Source of the DNA: Tenrec ecaudatus
Taxonomy: Eukaryota > Chordata > Mammalia > Afrosoricida > Tenrecidae
Reading direction: 5' to 3'
DNA length: 64,000 bases
NCBI RefSeq assembly: GCF_050624435.1
Contig: NC_134540.1
Location: 108,157,739 to 108,221,738 of the forward strand
In this document: piece after piece, positions 36,263 through 47,780 of the stretch
Layout: each line of letters opens with the position of its first letter
How positions within the stretch are numbered: position 1 is the stretch's first letter
The notes under the pieces: generated by a model
Databases searched by the model: none
What the model was told of the DNA's origin: nothing
Seen by the model: only the letters and a program-made list of their open reading frames with translations
Made by a program: the position numbers and the translations under genes

Positions 36263-36454
36263 AGGGAAACCCAGGCATTCAAATATTTTAACACTCTCCT
36301 GAGATTCTATAAGCTCAGCCAAGTATTAAAACCTCAGTGAACTACACACACCACCTGTGATTTATTATGGTTGACAGCTATCTATTGCATCTGTAAATAG
36401 TTTTCTGACATGAACTTACTCTTCTGGTCCTCAGTAAAACAGGAAGCATTCAGT

Positions 36455-36600
36455 ACTTGTCAACCTTAACTGTGCATATGAATCACCTGGGAATAATGTT
36501 CAAAGGCAGATTCCAATTCACTTGGTCTGGAATGGGGCTGGAAATTCTGCGTTCCTAACAAGCTCCCGTTGTCCCAAAATGTGCTTTCCAATACTGCCAC
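36455..36600 (+). mobile_element. MER5-like hAT (Charlie) element
   Basis: GTGCATATGAATCACCTGGG, then TTCACTTGGTCTGGAATGGG, then ATTCTGCGTTCCTAACAAGC is the MER5A/B pattern ('atcagaatcacctggagggc ... tctggggtgggg ... tttctaacaagttccc'). An old non-autonomous DNA transposon. Confidence 0.7.
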
Positions 36601-36714
36601 ATGACGGTGCCATCTACTATATGTATTACCCTGAAGCTAAGACTTGCAAAGCATGAAGAAGGAGCCAATCCTTAACTAGTTCTCAGGGGAGAGCCTGTAA
36701 ACTACCACCACACA

Positions 36715-37095
36715 TGCATCAGTTTGTTGTAGCATGGTGGCTTGCATGTTGCTGTGATACTGGAAGCTAGGCCATCAATATTTAAAATAACAGCAGATTT
36801 TCCAATGGTGGACTGGTTTCAGTAGAGCTTCTAGATTAAGGTAGGCTAAGAAAAATGCCCTGATTTACTGCCAAAAATTAACCACCAAAAAGCCTTACGG
36901 TCTGATGCTCATCAGGAAAGATGAAATATTAGAGGATGGCATCATGTTTGGTGAAATAGAAGACAAGCAAGTGTGAGATCTTCAGTTATAAGGACTGGCA
37001 CAATAGATTAGATTCAATGTGCTAGCAATGATGAGAATAATATAATTATTAGATTCAATGTGGTATCAATTGAAAAATTAGATTCAATGTACTAT
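36715..37095 (+). mobile_element. Internally deleted RTE-derived element
   Basis: The first half (GTGGCTTGCATGTTGCTGTG, then CCAATGGTGGACTGGTTTC, AGGTAGGCTAAGAAAAATG) matches the RTE 5' leader. It then passes directly, at CTGATGCTCATCAGGAAAGA, into sequence resembling the RTE 3' region (ATGGCATCATGTTTGGTGA). The same internal junction occurs in the element at 49341-51490, so this is likely a non-autonomous subfamily and not a chance deletion. Confidence 0.65.
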
Positions 37096-37162
37096 CAATG
37101 ATGAGAATAATAGAATTGGGCTATGTTTCATTCTATCCTGCATCAGACATAGATGACACCAG

Positions 37163-37214
37163 CATCTATCTATCTATCTATCTATCTATCATCTATCTAT
37201 CTATCTATCTATCA
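37163..37214. repeat. (ATCT)n microsatellite
   Basis: About 52 bp of ATCT tetranucleotide with one slip. It lies at the 3' boundary of the outer mariner. Confidence 0.95.
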
Positions 37215-38470
37215 ATCAAAATATGTTTCTTTGGAATGTTCTTTGAGTTGGAAAACAAAAAGAAGTCTGAAGGGTTAAGATCAAGACTGTAGGGTGAATG
37301 AGGCAAGGTTTTCCAGAAAGTTCTCATGAGACAAACCATGGTACCGTCTAATAATGAGCAGATGCATTGTTGTGATGAGAAGGGAAGGGGAAGTTCAGTG
37401 TAAATTTCCTGGCCTTTTTCTTAACCAATGAACTGGGGGGTATCCCCCAAAATGGAATTCTTATTTGTTTTTCTATGAGGGGGATAGTACATTTGGAGTT
37501 CATTCCACCAGGTCAGACTCTTACTCAAGCTTTCTACGTAGAGGTTCTGAAAAGATTGCAAAACAGTGTGCGATAGAAAAAGGCCTGATGTGTGGCAGAC
37601 TGGGGCTTGGTTTTGCTACCAGTGCACCAGTTTGGGGCAAAAAACAGCATACCTGTTGTCCCACTCACCTACTCACCTGACCTCATTCTGTGTGACTTCT
37701 TTTTGTTTCTGCGAGTGAAGAGGAACATGAAAGGACAATGATTTGAAGACATAGACAAGGTGGGTAAAAAAAGCAAGGAAAGTGCTGTCAGCCATCCAAA
37801 GAGATGAGTGTAAAAAATGTTTCCAAGAATGGAATAGCAGATTTGACAAATGTATTAATTGTAGCGGAGAGAGTACTTTGAAGGTGATAAGGCTGTTGTG
37901 TACAAAAATTTAAACATACAGCTTTGAAAAGTTTCCTTATTTTTTTATGGGTGCCCCCTCATAGTCTTCAATTTTCCTAAAAGTTCTTCACAATTAGCTC
38001 CACGATCATCCTGTGTCCTTCAGTAAAATCTATCTAGATTACCATTTTGTAACCCCCTAAAACAGTTGCAATGCCTTCTGAGATGATGCCTCTGCCTTTC
38101 ATTGAAATGGCCTAGTGGGTCCCCTCCGTAGTCACTGTCCTGATTGCACCTTGATCTCTGGGTCATACAGGTATAAGCAAAACTCATCCCTACGTATGAC
38201 TTCTTCATTAAAATTGTCGGCATTAGCTTCCATCTGGCTTAAGACTGACAGAAAAATCAGATCTTGGCACTAGCTAATCTTCAAACAACATATTTGGCAT
38301 TCATCAAACTGAAAGCTTCCTGAGAGCAAAATGTTCCTTCAAATGGAAAGTGCTGACCGAGGTAAGATCCCACCTTCAGTAAACACATTAATGGTAATTA
38401 TATGGTCTTCTTCAGTTGTGGGATTCAAATCCTTTAACAACTGGTTCACTGTCCTAATAGGTGTGTTAAG
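37205..38470 (-). mobile_element. Mariner-family transposon, minus strand, split by another mariner
   Basis: On the minus strand, from about 38260, the frame reads SQMEANADNFNEEVI, then RDEFCLYLYDPEIKVQSGQ, which is the mariner block around the first catalytic Asp. After a 530-bp insertion it resumes at 37433 with KKARKFTLNFPFPSHHNNASAH, then SPYSLDLNPSDFFLFSN. The third catalytic Asp (PSDFF) is intact. The second (usually HDNA) is now Asn. Stops are frequent. The outer 5' boundary near 38470 is estimated. Confidence 0.7.
37434..37963 (+). mobile_element. Mariner-family transposon nested in the outer mariner, internally deleted
   Basis: It starts with GGGGGTATCCCCCAAAATGG and ends in GGGTGCCCCCTCA followed by TA, so inverted termini bracket it. 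Inside, residues run EFLFVFLYEGD, then VHSTRSD, then SPDLILCDFFLF with the third catalytic Asp intact, and a C-terminal WNSRFDKCINCSGE. YFEGD continues in another frame, so there is a frameshift near 37870. The N-terminal half of the transposase, including the first catalytic Asp, is missing. It belongs to the same family as the copies at 49541 and 61510. Confidence 0.75.
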
Positions 38471-38562
38471 AATTTTTTAAAAGATATACTTGAAAGATAT
38501 TGTATTACTTCACATAATTAATAAATAAGAACTGTAAAAGAGGTACACAAAATTAGATTATG

Positions 38563-39125
38563 TGAGTTATTTAGTTTATTGTTTCAACCTGACCATTAAA
38601 CACATGTGGGATTAATTGAAGGGTGGAGAGATAAATGGCTCAGTGAGCCTCATCTTTCTTGTCTCTTGGTCTTTGATCATCGGACCAGTGTGCAGCTGCC
38701 TTGCTTGTTCTCTGCCTCAATTTGCAAACTACCCCAACTGTGGAACACCTAATCTATGGACTATGTCACTGTAATTTGAGGTTCCTTTAAGACCTGCTTT
38801 GCCACAACATTGGAATTTATATCTCTTGAGCTGGGGACTGTCGGACTCTGTCATCTGGCTGATTGTTGATGACCCGTCTTGCTGCTTGTTGCCTGTGCCG
38901 GGATAGCCTGAATTGCTCTACAGAGGACTACCTGGCGGCCCTCAAGACTTGAGATACTGCCAGTATCTCACAACTGTCTCATGGTAGTGAGTTGCACTGA
39001 ACCACTTGTACTACTTTATCATTTAATTAACTGTTTATTTCTTATGTTATATATCTATCTATCTGTATAAATATATATAAAGGTATTAGCATTCTGGTTT
39101 TGTTTCTCTAGAGAACCCTAACACA
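38563..39125 (+). mobile_element. LTR-like repeat (about 560 bp)
   Basis: It begins TGAGTTATTTAGTTTATTG, then AACACATGTGGGATTAATTG and GGCTCAGTGAGCCTCATC, which matches the copy at 51502. It ends GTTTCTCTAGAGAACCCTAACACA. The middle diverges from other copies. TG...CA termini are present and no matching 5-bp flanks are seen. Confidence 0.55.
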
Positions 39126-39777
39126 TTGTTATAAGGGTTTTAAAATATTAGTGAAAAAGTATGAATACCTGACAAAAACAATTAAACAGATATTTCCATA
39201 TTGCTTCTTGACTGACATCCTCACTTGCAATTTCCTTTGCTTTTATCTGAGTATCATCAGCTATGTGATTCATCCTTAATCATCTTTCCACTGTAGGAGT
39301 AAGAACCCATTCCTTCAGAGGAAGGTTAATTAGACCATAGTCATGGTATTTGATGTATTAGAAACCGGTGACTTCTCTTCTCTGAACATAGTATGTTCAT
39401 CTTTGAAAAATCTCTTTCTGCTTCTACTGAGCTTACACCAAATTCTTCTGACAATATTTTAGCTCTTTGAACACTTTCAGGAATTGCATAATTCACTCAT
39501 AATATCCTGTGGGAATTTTGGTGTAACACAAAGCTAAAATGAATGACAGCATGTCAACCTCAGGTATTTTGACACTTTTTCTCTTTATGCTATATGTTTG
39601 TTTATTGAAGTAATAAACTCAAGGGACTTAAAAATGTAGTATTTCACCAAAAGTATAACAAATTTTATGAAATGAATAAATAATATTACAAGCATAGTTT
39701 TGTCTATTTTTTATACCTATGGATGGAGTAAACGTGACTACAGGTGCTTAGAATATGCTGTTGCCCAGATGAATGTT
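39126..39777. other. Unassigned AT-rich sequence
   Basis: No gene or clear repeat recognised. Confidence 0.35.
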
Positions 39778-39794
39778 AAAAAACAGTAAAGAAT

Positions 39795-39990
39795 AAATTA
39801 TCAAGGGCTCATGAAGGAGGGGGAAAGGTGGAGAGCGGGGAAAAATGAGGACCTAATGCCAGGGGCTTAAGTGGAGAGCAAATGTTTTGAGAATGATGAG
39901 GGCAATGAATGTACAAATATGCTTTTCACAATTGATGTATGTATGGATTGTGATAAGAGTTTTATAAGTCCCTAATAAAATGATTAAAAA
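39795..39990 (+). mobile_element. 5'-truncated L1 3' end (about 196 bp) with TSD
   Basis: ATTATCAAGGGCTCATGAAG through GGATTGTGATAAGAGTTTTA and CCCTAATAAAATGATT is the last part of the young L1 3' UTR with its AATAAA. The flank AAAAAACAGTAAAGAAT (39778-39794) is repeated on the right as AAAAAACAGAGTAAAGAAT (about 39986-40004), a TSD with a 2-bp insertion. Confidence 0.85.
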
Positions 39991-40004
39991 ACAGAGTAAA
40001 GAAT

Positions 40005-40430
40005 GTAAATTTGTGATCTCCACATTGGGTAGCTCCCCAGATGCCCGCCCTGGAGAGAACCCTTATTACAAGTGTCGTTTAAACAACCAGTTGGCTGAAC
40101 TCCACACAAAAATTAGGTATCAGATCTGCCGAACCAGTGCAAACTGGCTGCATCCCACCCCTGGTCATCTGTCCGTCTCTCAACTTCAGCTAGTTTCTTC
40201 CTTCATTGAGGTGGACTGTCTTCCTTCTGTGGCCCATCTTTGAAGGCTTCCTGAGCTCCCTTAAAATGCTTGATGCATCAAAAAACCGGGTTTTTATGGA
40301 ACAGAATTCCTATAAACTTGTTGCAAAATTTCACTGATTGGGCATGATGTATATTTGAGTTTTGTTAAAATTTTACACTTAACCTGTCCTCAAAGTTACT
40401 GTCCCTGGAGTCTGTGGCACAAAATGCCCC
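40005..40430. other. Unassigned sequence
   Basis: No gene or clear repeat. Confidence 0.35.
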
Positions 40431-40690
40431 CCCTTTTTAATCATTTTATTGGGGACTCCTACAATGCTTATGATAATCTATACATACATCCATGCGTCAA
40501 GCACATGTGTACATTTGTTGCCATCATCATTCTCAAAATATTTGCTTTCTATTTGAGCCCTTGGTATCAGCTCCTCAATTTTCCCCTTCCTCCCCTCTCC
40601 CTCCTCCCTCATGAACCCTTGATAATTTATAAGTTATTATTATTTTGCTATATCTTATACTGTCTGATGTGTCCCCCCTTTTTTGTTTTT
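40431..40690 (-). mobile_element. 5'-truncated L1 3' end (about 260 bp), minus strand
   Basis: TTTTTAATCATTTTATTGGG, then ATACATCCATGCGTCAAGC, then CTCATGAACCCTTGATAATT matches the reversed young L1 3' end. CCCCCCTTTTT occurs on both flanks, possibly a short TSD or microhomology. Confidence 0.8.
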
Positions 40691-40864
40691 TAAAGGCAAT
40701 AAAACAAAATGTATATGAGTATGTTCATGAGAAAATGTGTATGTAACCATCAACTGATCACAGAGGCATATCTAAAGATATTTTGTTGGAAATAAATTCT
40801 TGCATGTGTGAACTGGAACCTTGTTTGAAAGCAGTATTTTTAAAAATCTCTTTCTCATTGCTAT

Positions 40865-43800
40865 TTATTTTTATTTATTTATTTTAATAGTTTTTATTGG
40901 AATATGCATCACAAATTATTCAATTTAATTATTCAATCCTATTCAAAAGAGTTTTTCAGTCATTGCCACAATCAATTTCAGAACATTTTCTCCTTTTTTA
41001 TGCTCACTGTTGTTGGGGCTGTTTCCCCCAACCTTTCATGGATGCTCCTAGGTAATTATTAATCTAGTTACTGTCTCTATAGATTTATCTCTTCTGGATT
41101 TCATGTACAGAAACACATACAAACACAAATAGAAATCAAATAAACAACAACTAGAGAAGAGAAAACATTCTACCAAAAAGGCAGAAAATATTCAAAATTT
41201 CAATTTTTACTTGTTCACAAAAGTAGAACCATGCCTACCAGACTAATACATATCATAAAAAAGCAGGGAGGGTATTAAAATAGTAAATATATGCTAGTCC
41301 CAGTCCACCATTCACTGGGCACCCTAAAAACAAAAGATCTGAACCAAAGTTCAATGGTCTCTAATTCCATAATCTTGGTAAGACATTCCTCTGCTTCTTC
41401 TCACACTTGGGTGATTCAGCCTTAAATTCAAGGGAGTGTGTCAGTTCCTTAATAGACTCCAGGTGAGTTTGAGGTAAAGGCCAGTTCACTTAGTGGGGCT
41501 TCCACATTGAATCTTTCTGGCGTGACCTCTGTAGGATGTTGTACAACATGCATTCTACAAAAGTTTTGTTAAGCATTTTTCCTGATGGGAGGTTGCTCCA
41601 CCCAGTTCACTCGCCAACAGAAGTGTTTTCACCTTCTCCAGACCTCATGAATTTCCAGTGAGGTTTGCTTTTCGCTGTGGTGGAGTGATCTGTTGACTTG
41701 ACGTGACCTTAGCACAGTGTTTTATGGCGGCCACTGAATGGTCTTCTCTCTCCCCTCCTGTCTCTAGAAAATGATCCCAGCTGAGGGGAAGTCTCCTCTA
41801 TGCAAGCAGTTTGTTAAGATGTACATATACAGGCTTATATATGGCCTGTGATCATTGGGCATGGCATGCTATCTACCTCATTGTCTGGCAGACCAGGTTA
41901 GAAGAGTACAAGAGTATCTGTATAATAATGGAGTCAGATAATATTTTTCCTTTTGTGATTCACTAACTTGATGCAGCATAATGGTTTTGGGGTCCATCCA
42001 TGTCATGAAGTTTGTCATGGTTTTATCCCTGTTTTGAGAAATGAATAACATTCTGTTGTGTATGTACCATAGTTTCTTTGTCCATTCTTCTACTGACGGG
42101 CACTTGGGCTCAAGGTTCTTACTACTATGAATGGTGTTGCAATGATCATTGGAGAGCATACAAGTGTTTGTGCTCTGTCTCAGTTTGGGGGGGTATATGA
42201 CCAGCAAAGGTATTGTTGGGTTGTATGGTATTTCTTTTCCTAGTTGTTTTAGGTAGCACATTATCACTTTCCACAATCGTTGGACATATTTACAAGAACA
42301 TCAGTAGTAAATAAGAGTTTCAATGTCTTCTTATCTTTTCTAGAATTTGTTAATCTCTGGTTGTTTGTTTGTTTTTAAATTAGGCTATGATTGTGGTTGT
42401 GAGGTGATATCTCATTGTTTTAATTTGAATCTCCCAGGTGACTAGTGATCATGACCATTTTTTGTCTGTGTTTTTCTTGGACATCTGAATGTCATTCTTT
42501 GTGAGTTGTCTGTTCATGTCTTTTCACCATGTTCTAATTGGATTACTTGTCTTAATCTTACTGAGGTGTTGCAGAGTTCTGTGAGTTTAGTAATTAGACT
42601 TTTGTCCATTGTGTCAGTGATAAAGATTTTTCCCACTCATTGGGTTCTCATTTTACTTTTGATGAAGTTCTTTGATGTGTGTGTGTGGGTTTTAATATGT
42701 CCTAGTCATCTATTTTGTCTTCCATGTGTTCTTTTATTATATTTGGTATTCTGTGTATGCTCTGCAGTAAGATCCTTGTTTATCCCAGTTTCCTTCTTGA
42801 TGATCCTTGCAGCTCTGGGGTCTACATCTAATTCCCTTTCATTCTCCTCTTGACTTTTTTATTTTTTTGCATGAGGCAAGATACAGGTCCTATTTCATAC
42901 TTATGCAGATAGAAATTGAATTTTTTCAGCACCATTTGTTGAAGAGGGTGTCACTTTACCATTTAATGTTTTTTTGAACATTTGTTTAAAGTCAGTTGCC
43001 TATAAATGGGTGTTTTCATTTCTGAGTTTTCTTTCTTTTAAAAAACATTTTATTTGTGGGTTTTCTATCCAATTCCATTGGTCAATGTGTCTATTATTAT
43101 GCTAGTACGGGCTATTTTGACTGTGGAAGCTGTGTACTAGTAAGTTTTGAGGTTGGTCAGTACAAGGCCTCTTACTTTGTTCCTTTGATTATCCTGCGTT
43201 TCTTCCCGCTCCATATGATGTTGGCAATTAGCTTTTACATTTCTTTAAAGAATTAAATTAGGATTTGGATCAAAATGTGTTGTATTTGTAGAATGCATTA
43301 GGCAGTACTGATACTTTCATAACATCTTCCTATCCATGAAAATGGGATGTGTTTCCATTTGTGTAAAGTCTTTTTGGGTTTCTGGTAATAATATTCTTTA
43401 ACTTTCTTTGTATTGGTCTTGTGTTTCTTCAGTTAGGTTTATTCCTAAGTATTTAATCTTTTATGTTGCCATTGTAAATAATATCGTTTTCTTGATATCT
43501 TTTTTGGACTGTTCATTCCTGCTATACAGGAGTCCTATTGATTTATGCTTGCTACTCTTGTATCCTGCTATGCTTCCAAATCTACCAATTGTTTTCAACT
43601 TTCTGCTGTGGAGCCTTTGGGGTTCTCTCTAGGTTCAAAGAAATCATCTACAAATAGTGAAAGCTTCCCTTCTTCTTTGCTCTGTTATATTCCCTGGATT
43701 TCTTCCTGTAGTCTAGTGGTTCTGGCTAAGATACCCAACTAGATGTTGGATAAGAGTGATGAGAAGGAGCACCCTTGTCTAGTTCCTGTTTTCAGGGGAC

Positions 43801-43870
43801 ATGTTTTCAGTATTTTCCCCATTGAGTGTGATATTAGATACTGGATTTTCATTTATGGTCTTGTTTCCTT
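40865..43870 (-). mobile_element. Old L1 (L1M-like), 3' part, minus strand
   Basis: The left end has old L1 3' UTR character (TTTTATTGGAATATGCATC, CTGTCTCTATAGATTTATC). To the right, minus-strand ORF2 C-terminal sequence follows (41878-42276 with GKEIPYNPTIPLL and DKTMTNFMTWMDPKTIMLH). Then come phrases of the ORF2 core such as CACCATTTGTTGAAGAGGG and GAGCACCCTTGTCTAGTTCC. ORF2 continues across a 1.8-kb interruption at 45656. There are many stops and frameshifts. Confidence 0.8.
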
Positions 43871-44149
43871 TATATACAATATACATTTAGTATGTCCATG
43901 GCCCCCTACTCATAACATGCATAAACATGAAATGAAAGCTTGTGAAGAATGAAACCGTTCAGTATTTCAGAAAATTGTTACAAATAAGTTACTCTCCTGA
44001 AGCTGCACTATTGAGTTAGTCACAGGTTAATCAGGTAAGACGATGGTTTCTATGTTTCAAAATTTCCTCAAGTGGACGTTAAGTAACCTGGAGCTGAACA
44101 TGTAACTTCCCTCCAGGTAGTTTTGAGGACGTTACTTCTAACCTTCCCA

Positions 44150-44295
44150 ACAATCAGCGAGGTGGTTATTACAATCCTCATTTTACAGGCTAGGAAACGG
44201 GATCAGAGGGGCTGGTGACTTGCCTGCAGACAAACAGCTGGTAACAGGGATTTCGGGTCACTGAATCCTAACTTAGGGTCCTCTCTAACATAGCT
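44150..44295 (-). mobile_element. MIR SINE, minus strand
   Basis: GAGGTGGTTATTACAATCCTC, then ATTTTACAGGCTAGGAAAC, then GGTGACTTGCCTGCAGACAA, then CAGCTGGTAACAGGGATTTC is a clear reversed MIR. Confidence 0.9.
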
Positions 44296-45462
44296 GCTCC
44301 TCCTCCTTGTAGGGGCCTGTGTTAGCAGGAGGCTTGGCGATCCCTCCAGTCCCACACATGCCAAGAGGCATCACTTGCAACTGATCACAGAGTCAGTTTG
44401 CAGACTAGCAGAGGTGGGGCGGGGGACCAGTGGAGTGGTGGCCATCGCAGTTGCATCAGGAAGATGTTACCTCTGTGTGTGAAGAGAGGTTCGACTTGGC
44501 GCTCCGCTTTACCCCAAGACGTGACATCATAGACCTAGATCGTTCCATAAAAAGCTGAAATTGTCCAGGACTGGCACCCACATCATTCACATCAGCTCTG
44601 GGTCGGGCCTAGGCTTGGACACCGGGCACTGCCTTGAGCTCACAGGGTGGCAGATGTACCAGGAGTCAAGGAGAGCCGACCATTTGAGCCAAGGCTGCTA
44701 ATGCTACACCCAGAGTCTAGCCTCTGGCCCTGACCACAGCACACCACTTCCCTCCACCAGCCCCGGGGCCAGGACTGAGGTTCTCAGCTTGCACCCACTT
44801 CTGGCAAATGTCAGCGACCCCCAGCTGGCTGGAAATGCAGCAGAAGGCAAAGGTGTCTGCATCCCGGACCTGCAGGGTACTCAGCACCTCACTGCCACCA
44901 ACACCTGAAGCATATGTGGTCTTCTGGGATTCCAGGTCTGGAATCCTCAGACTTCAGTGCCTCGCCCACTGGAGGACTCCAGGGGCCCCCAAGGAAAAGA
45001 CAGCCATGCTCCTCATGCCCAGCAACGGTGCTACCTGCTCTAATGACAGCAGAATGATTGCCTTCCCCAGTGACTGCCGTGGAGAACACGGCCGAAGCAC
45101 GAATGGCCTTCAGAACAGCTGTGATTGTTGGCTACCATGTGGCGGAATGGGAACCCTCAGACACTGCTGCGCTGTCCCCTGCCATCTGCCACACCTGGAA
45201 TGCAACTGGTCCCCCGCAACCTGGTTTCTGGCACGTGCTTGAGATCCAAGATTGGTCTGTCTGAAATTCCTTCATGGCACACCGTGAAATCTCTTTCTGG
45301 GAACAAGTCCTGGTTCTCCTTTATAGAAAGTCTGAGAGGTAATAACAGATGAAGAATCCACACCCCACCCCCAACCCCAGGCTTCTGTAGCCAGCAACCA
45401 AGATTCCTGCATGAGAGGGACAGCGTCACATGGTGCATCACTTCGTGGTCAGAACACTGAGA

Positions 45463-45600
45463 TGACAGCATGGCTCAGTGGTTAGGCACATGAGCTCTGG
45501 GCCGGCCATGCTGGAACCTCCGAATCTGGTTTTGCCTTATCTTTTGTGTGACTGAGACCAGGCTAGTAACTCAATCTCTTTAAGATTTTCACCTCATAAG
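45463..45600 (+). mobile_element. MIR SINE, plus strand
   Basis: TGGCTCAGTGGTTAGGCACA, then TGAGCTCTGGGCCGGCCATG, then GTGTGACTGAGACCAGGCTA, then GTAACTCAATCTCTTTAAG follows the MIR head and core. Confidence 0.8.
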
Positions 45601-45655
45601 TACAAGGAGTCCACAAGCCAGCCTTCCTTGGCCTCCATAGAAACTGTCCCCTCTT

Positions 45656-46772
45656 ATGATCTTTTTGTGTTGAGAAATTTCCCTTCTAGTTTTATCTTGA
45701 ATTTTTTTTTCAGAAATAGATGTTGGATATTGTGAAATGCATTTTGTACTGACATGAACATGGTCTCATATTCTCTGTCATATTTATGTAGTGGATTACA
45801 ATGATTATTTTTCTAATATTAACCATCCTAGCATCACTAGTATATTGTACTTTGTCATGATGAATTATTTTTTTATATGTTGTTAGATTCCAGTGGCCAG
45901 AATTTTGTTGAGAATTTTTGCATCTATGTTCATGAGGGATATTGGTCTGTACTTTCTTTATCTTTGTGGTGCCTTTTCTTGGGCTTGACAACAGGGTTAA
46001 ACTCACTTCATAATGTGTTTAGGAGTTTGCTGTCCCTCTCCATTTTCTGGAATGTTCTGTGTGAATTGGTGAAAACTCTTCCCTGATTACTCGGAAGAAA
46101 TACCCTGTGAAGCCATCTTGTCCTGGGCTTTTCTTCAATGGGCATCTTGATGACCTTGTCTATTTCTGTTCAGGTTATGGGTCTGTCTGTTCAGGTTTTC
46201 TACATGTTGTTACAGAAATTTGGGCAGATAATGCATTTCCAGCTATTTACCCATTTATTCTAGATTGTCAATCATTGGGTTTACAGTCTTTTGTATTAGT
46301 GTGTAATTATTCTAAGCATTTCATTGGGATCTGGTGTGATGTTGCCCTTCTCATCTCTAATTCTAAATATTTGCATCATCTCTTCCTTTTTCTTTATCAA
46401 GTTTGTCGATTTTGTTAATCCTTTAAAAAAAACTCCTATTCTTGGTAGTCTTGTTCTGTTTCCCTGTTCATTTATTCCTGCTCTAATCTGTCTGATGTCT
46501 TTTCTTCTGTTGTTGGAGGTTTTATGTTGTTGCTCTTGTCTAGTTGTTGGAACTGTTGTGTTTAGATGTTGAATTGGGGATGTCACCCTTTGTTTGGGGG
46601 TTTTTTGTGTGTGTGTTCATAGTTATAAATTGCCCTCTGATAATTGCGTTGCTGTACCCCCAAGGTTTTGGTGTGACGTGCAATGGTTCTTGCTTGTTTC
46701 AAGGAATTTCTTCTTCCCTTACTTAATCTATTATCTAGTTGTTTTTAAGCAGTATATTGTTCAGTCTACATG
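45656..46772 (-). mobile_element. Old L1, continuing ORF2 portion, minus strand
   Basis: The sequence resumes ORF2 where the 40865-43870 part stops (GAATTTTTGCATCTATGTTC, GTGAAGCCATCTTGTCCTGG and TCTTGATGACCTTGTCTATT are standard reversed ORF2 reverse transcriptase phrases). It runs to about 46772. The minus-strand frame at 46296-46586 holds an ORF2 remnant with LTKSTNLIKKKEEMM. Confidence 0.8.
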
Positions 46773-46839
46773 TGTGAAACATGGAGGAATGAGGGTACAT
46801 GGTGGGTGAGGACACTGGAGAACAAAGCAAGGAAGGAGG

Positions 46840-47570
46840 GAGGTAGAAATGGCAAAAGCGAAAGAACTGAAGAAAAATTCAAGTCCATTCGAAACTGTTT
46901 TATAAATCTTATAACTGGAGCAATAAGGTAGCATCATGATGAATGAAGAAGATATTGAATTTGTCAACGATTTCATCTTGCTCAAAACCACAATCAACGC
47001 TCATGGAAGCAACAGTCATGGGATAGAGTAAAGCTGCTGCCCGAGATATCTTTAAACTGTTGAAAATAAAGACTGTGCCCTTGAAGACTGAGGTTTTCCA
47101 AGTCCTTTGCAACCACCTTAACTGCATTTGAAAGTTAGACATTGAATAAGGATGGCCAAAGAAGACTTGGTGCATCTGGATGATGGTGCTGATGAAGAAC
47201 ACTGAAAGCACTATGGACTGTCAAAAGAACACACAAATGTGTCTTGGAAGAAGTACAATCAGAATGCTCCTCTGACGCAAGGATGGTGAATGTTCATCTC
47301 ATGTGCTTTGGACATGTTATCTGGGGCGGCCCGTCTCCAGAACAGGACATCATGGTTAGTACAGTAGAAGGGACGCAAAACATAACAGAAGACCCTTGAC
47401 CAGAGGGATTGACATAATGGTTTCAACCGTAGGCTTGAATGGAACACCAGGGTGAGGCTGGCACAGGAGCGGGCAGTGTTTCGTTCTGTTGTTAAAATAG
47501 TTCCCAGCACCTGACAGCAAGTTGATGCGGCCAAACCGCCCACACTTGATAGCGAGTAAAATACGTCAGA
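46840..47570 (+). mobile_element. RTE LINE copy, plus strand, internally deleted
   Basis: From AAGCGAAAGAACTGAAGAAA the sequence follows the RTE coding strand. It then jumps to CAACGATTTCATCTTGCTC and the 3' half: CACAATCAACGCTCATGGAAG, GACTGTCAAAAGAACACAC, AAGAAGTACAATCAGAATGC, CAGTGTTTCGTTCTGTTGT. There is one clear internal deletion near 46890. No continuous frame. Confidence 0.8.
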
Positions 47571-47780
47571 CACAAAAGGACAAATATTACATGATTTTAT
47601 TTATATGATGTATCGAGAATAGGCAAGCATAAAGATTAAACTTTATTAGCAGTTACTCGGGGCAGGTGTGGCATGAAGTTTCTATTTAGGGTGATGGAAA
47701 AATGGAAATAGATAATGGTGCTGGTTGTACAATATGAAACATTAATTCATTAATTGTCACTCAATTATACATATAAAATA
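47571..47780 (+). mobile_element. Old L1 3' end, plus strand
   Basis: CACAAAAGGACAAATATTACATG, broken as CACAAAAGGACA and TATTACATGATTTTATTTAT, then GTATCGAGAATAGGCAAGC, then GATAATGGTGCTGGTTGTAC matches the L1M terminus. Confidence 0.75.

Larger units (their letters stand above)
43871..45655. other. GC-rich, MIR-bearing segment that splits an L1
   Basis: About 1.8 kb with higher GC than its surroundings, lying between two consecutive parts of one L1 consensus. The flanks show a possible imperfect duplication: TTATGGTCTTGTTT at 43853 and TTATGATCTTTTTG at 45654. It holds two MIRs in opposite orientations, a CRE-like TGACATCA (44522-44529) 18-20 bases upstream of a TATA-like CATAAAAAG (about 44546), and a 144-codon plus-strand frame at 44808-45242. 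That frame contains [12 protein letters not shown], which is vaguely WD40-like. I do not recognise a gene. Coding status is unproven. Confidence 0.5.

Noticed and set aside
37163..37214. Tetranucleotide array as a possible CRISPR or satellite
   Set aside because: It is a simple ATCT microsatellite with no spacers.
44808..45242. WD40-type protein gene suggested by a VVFWDSRSG phrase
   Set aside because: Only one short phrase fits, the spacing of a second repeat is wrong, and adjacent frames are broken. Kept only as part of the GC-rich segment finding.
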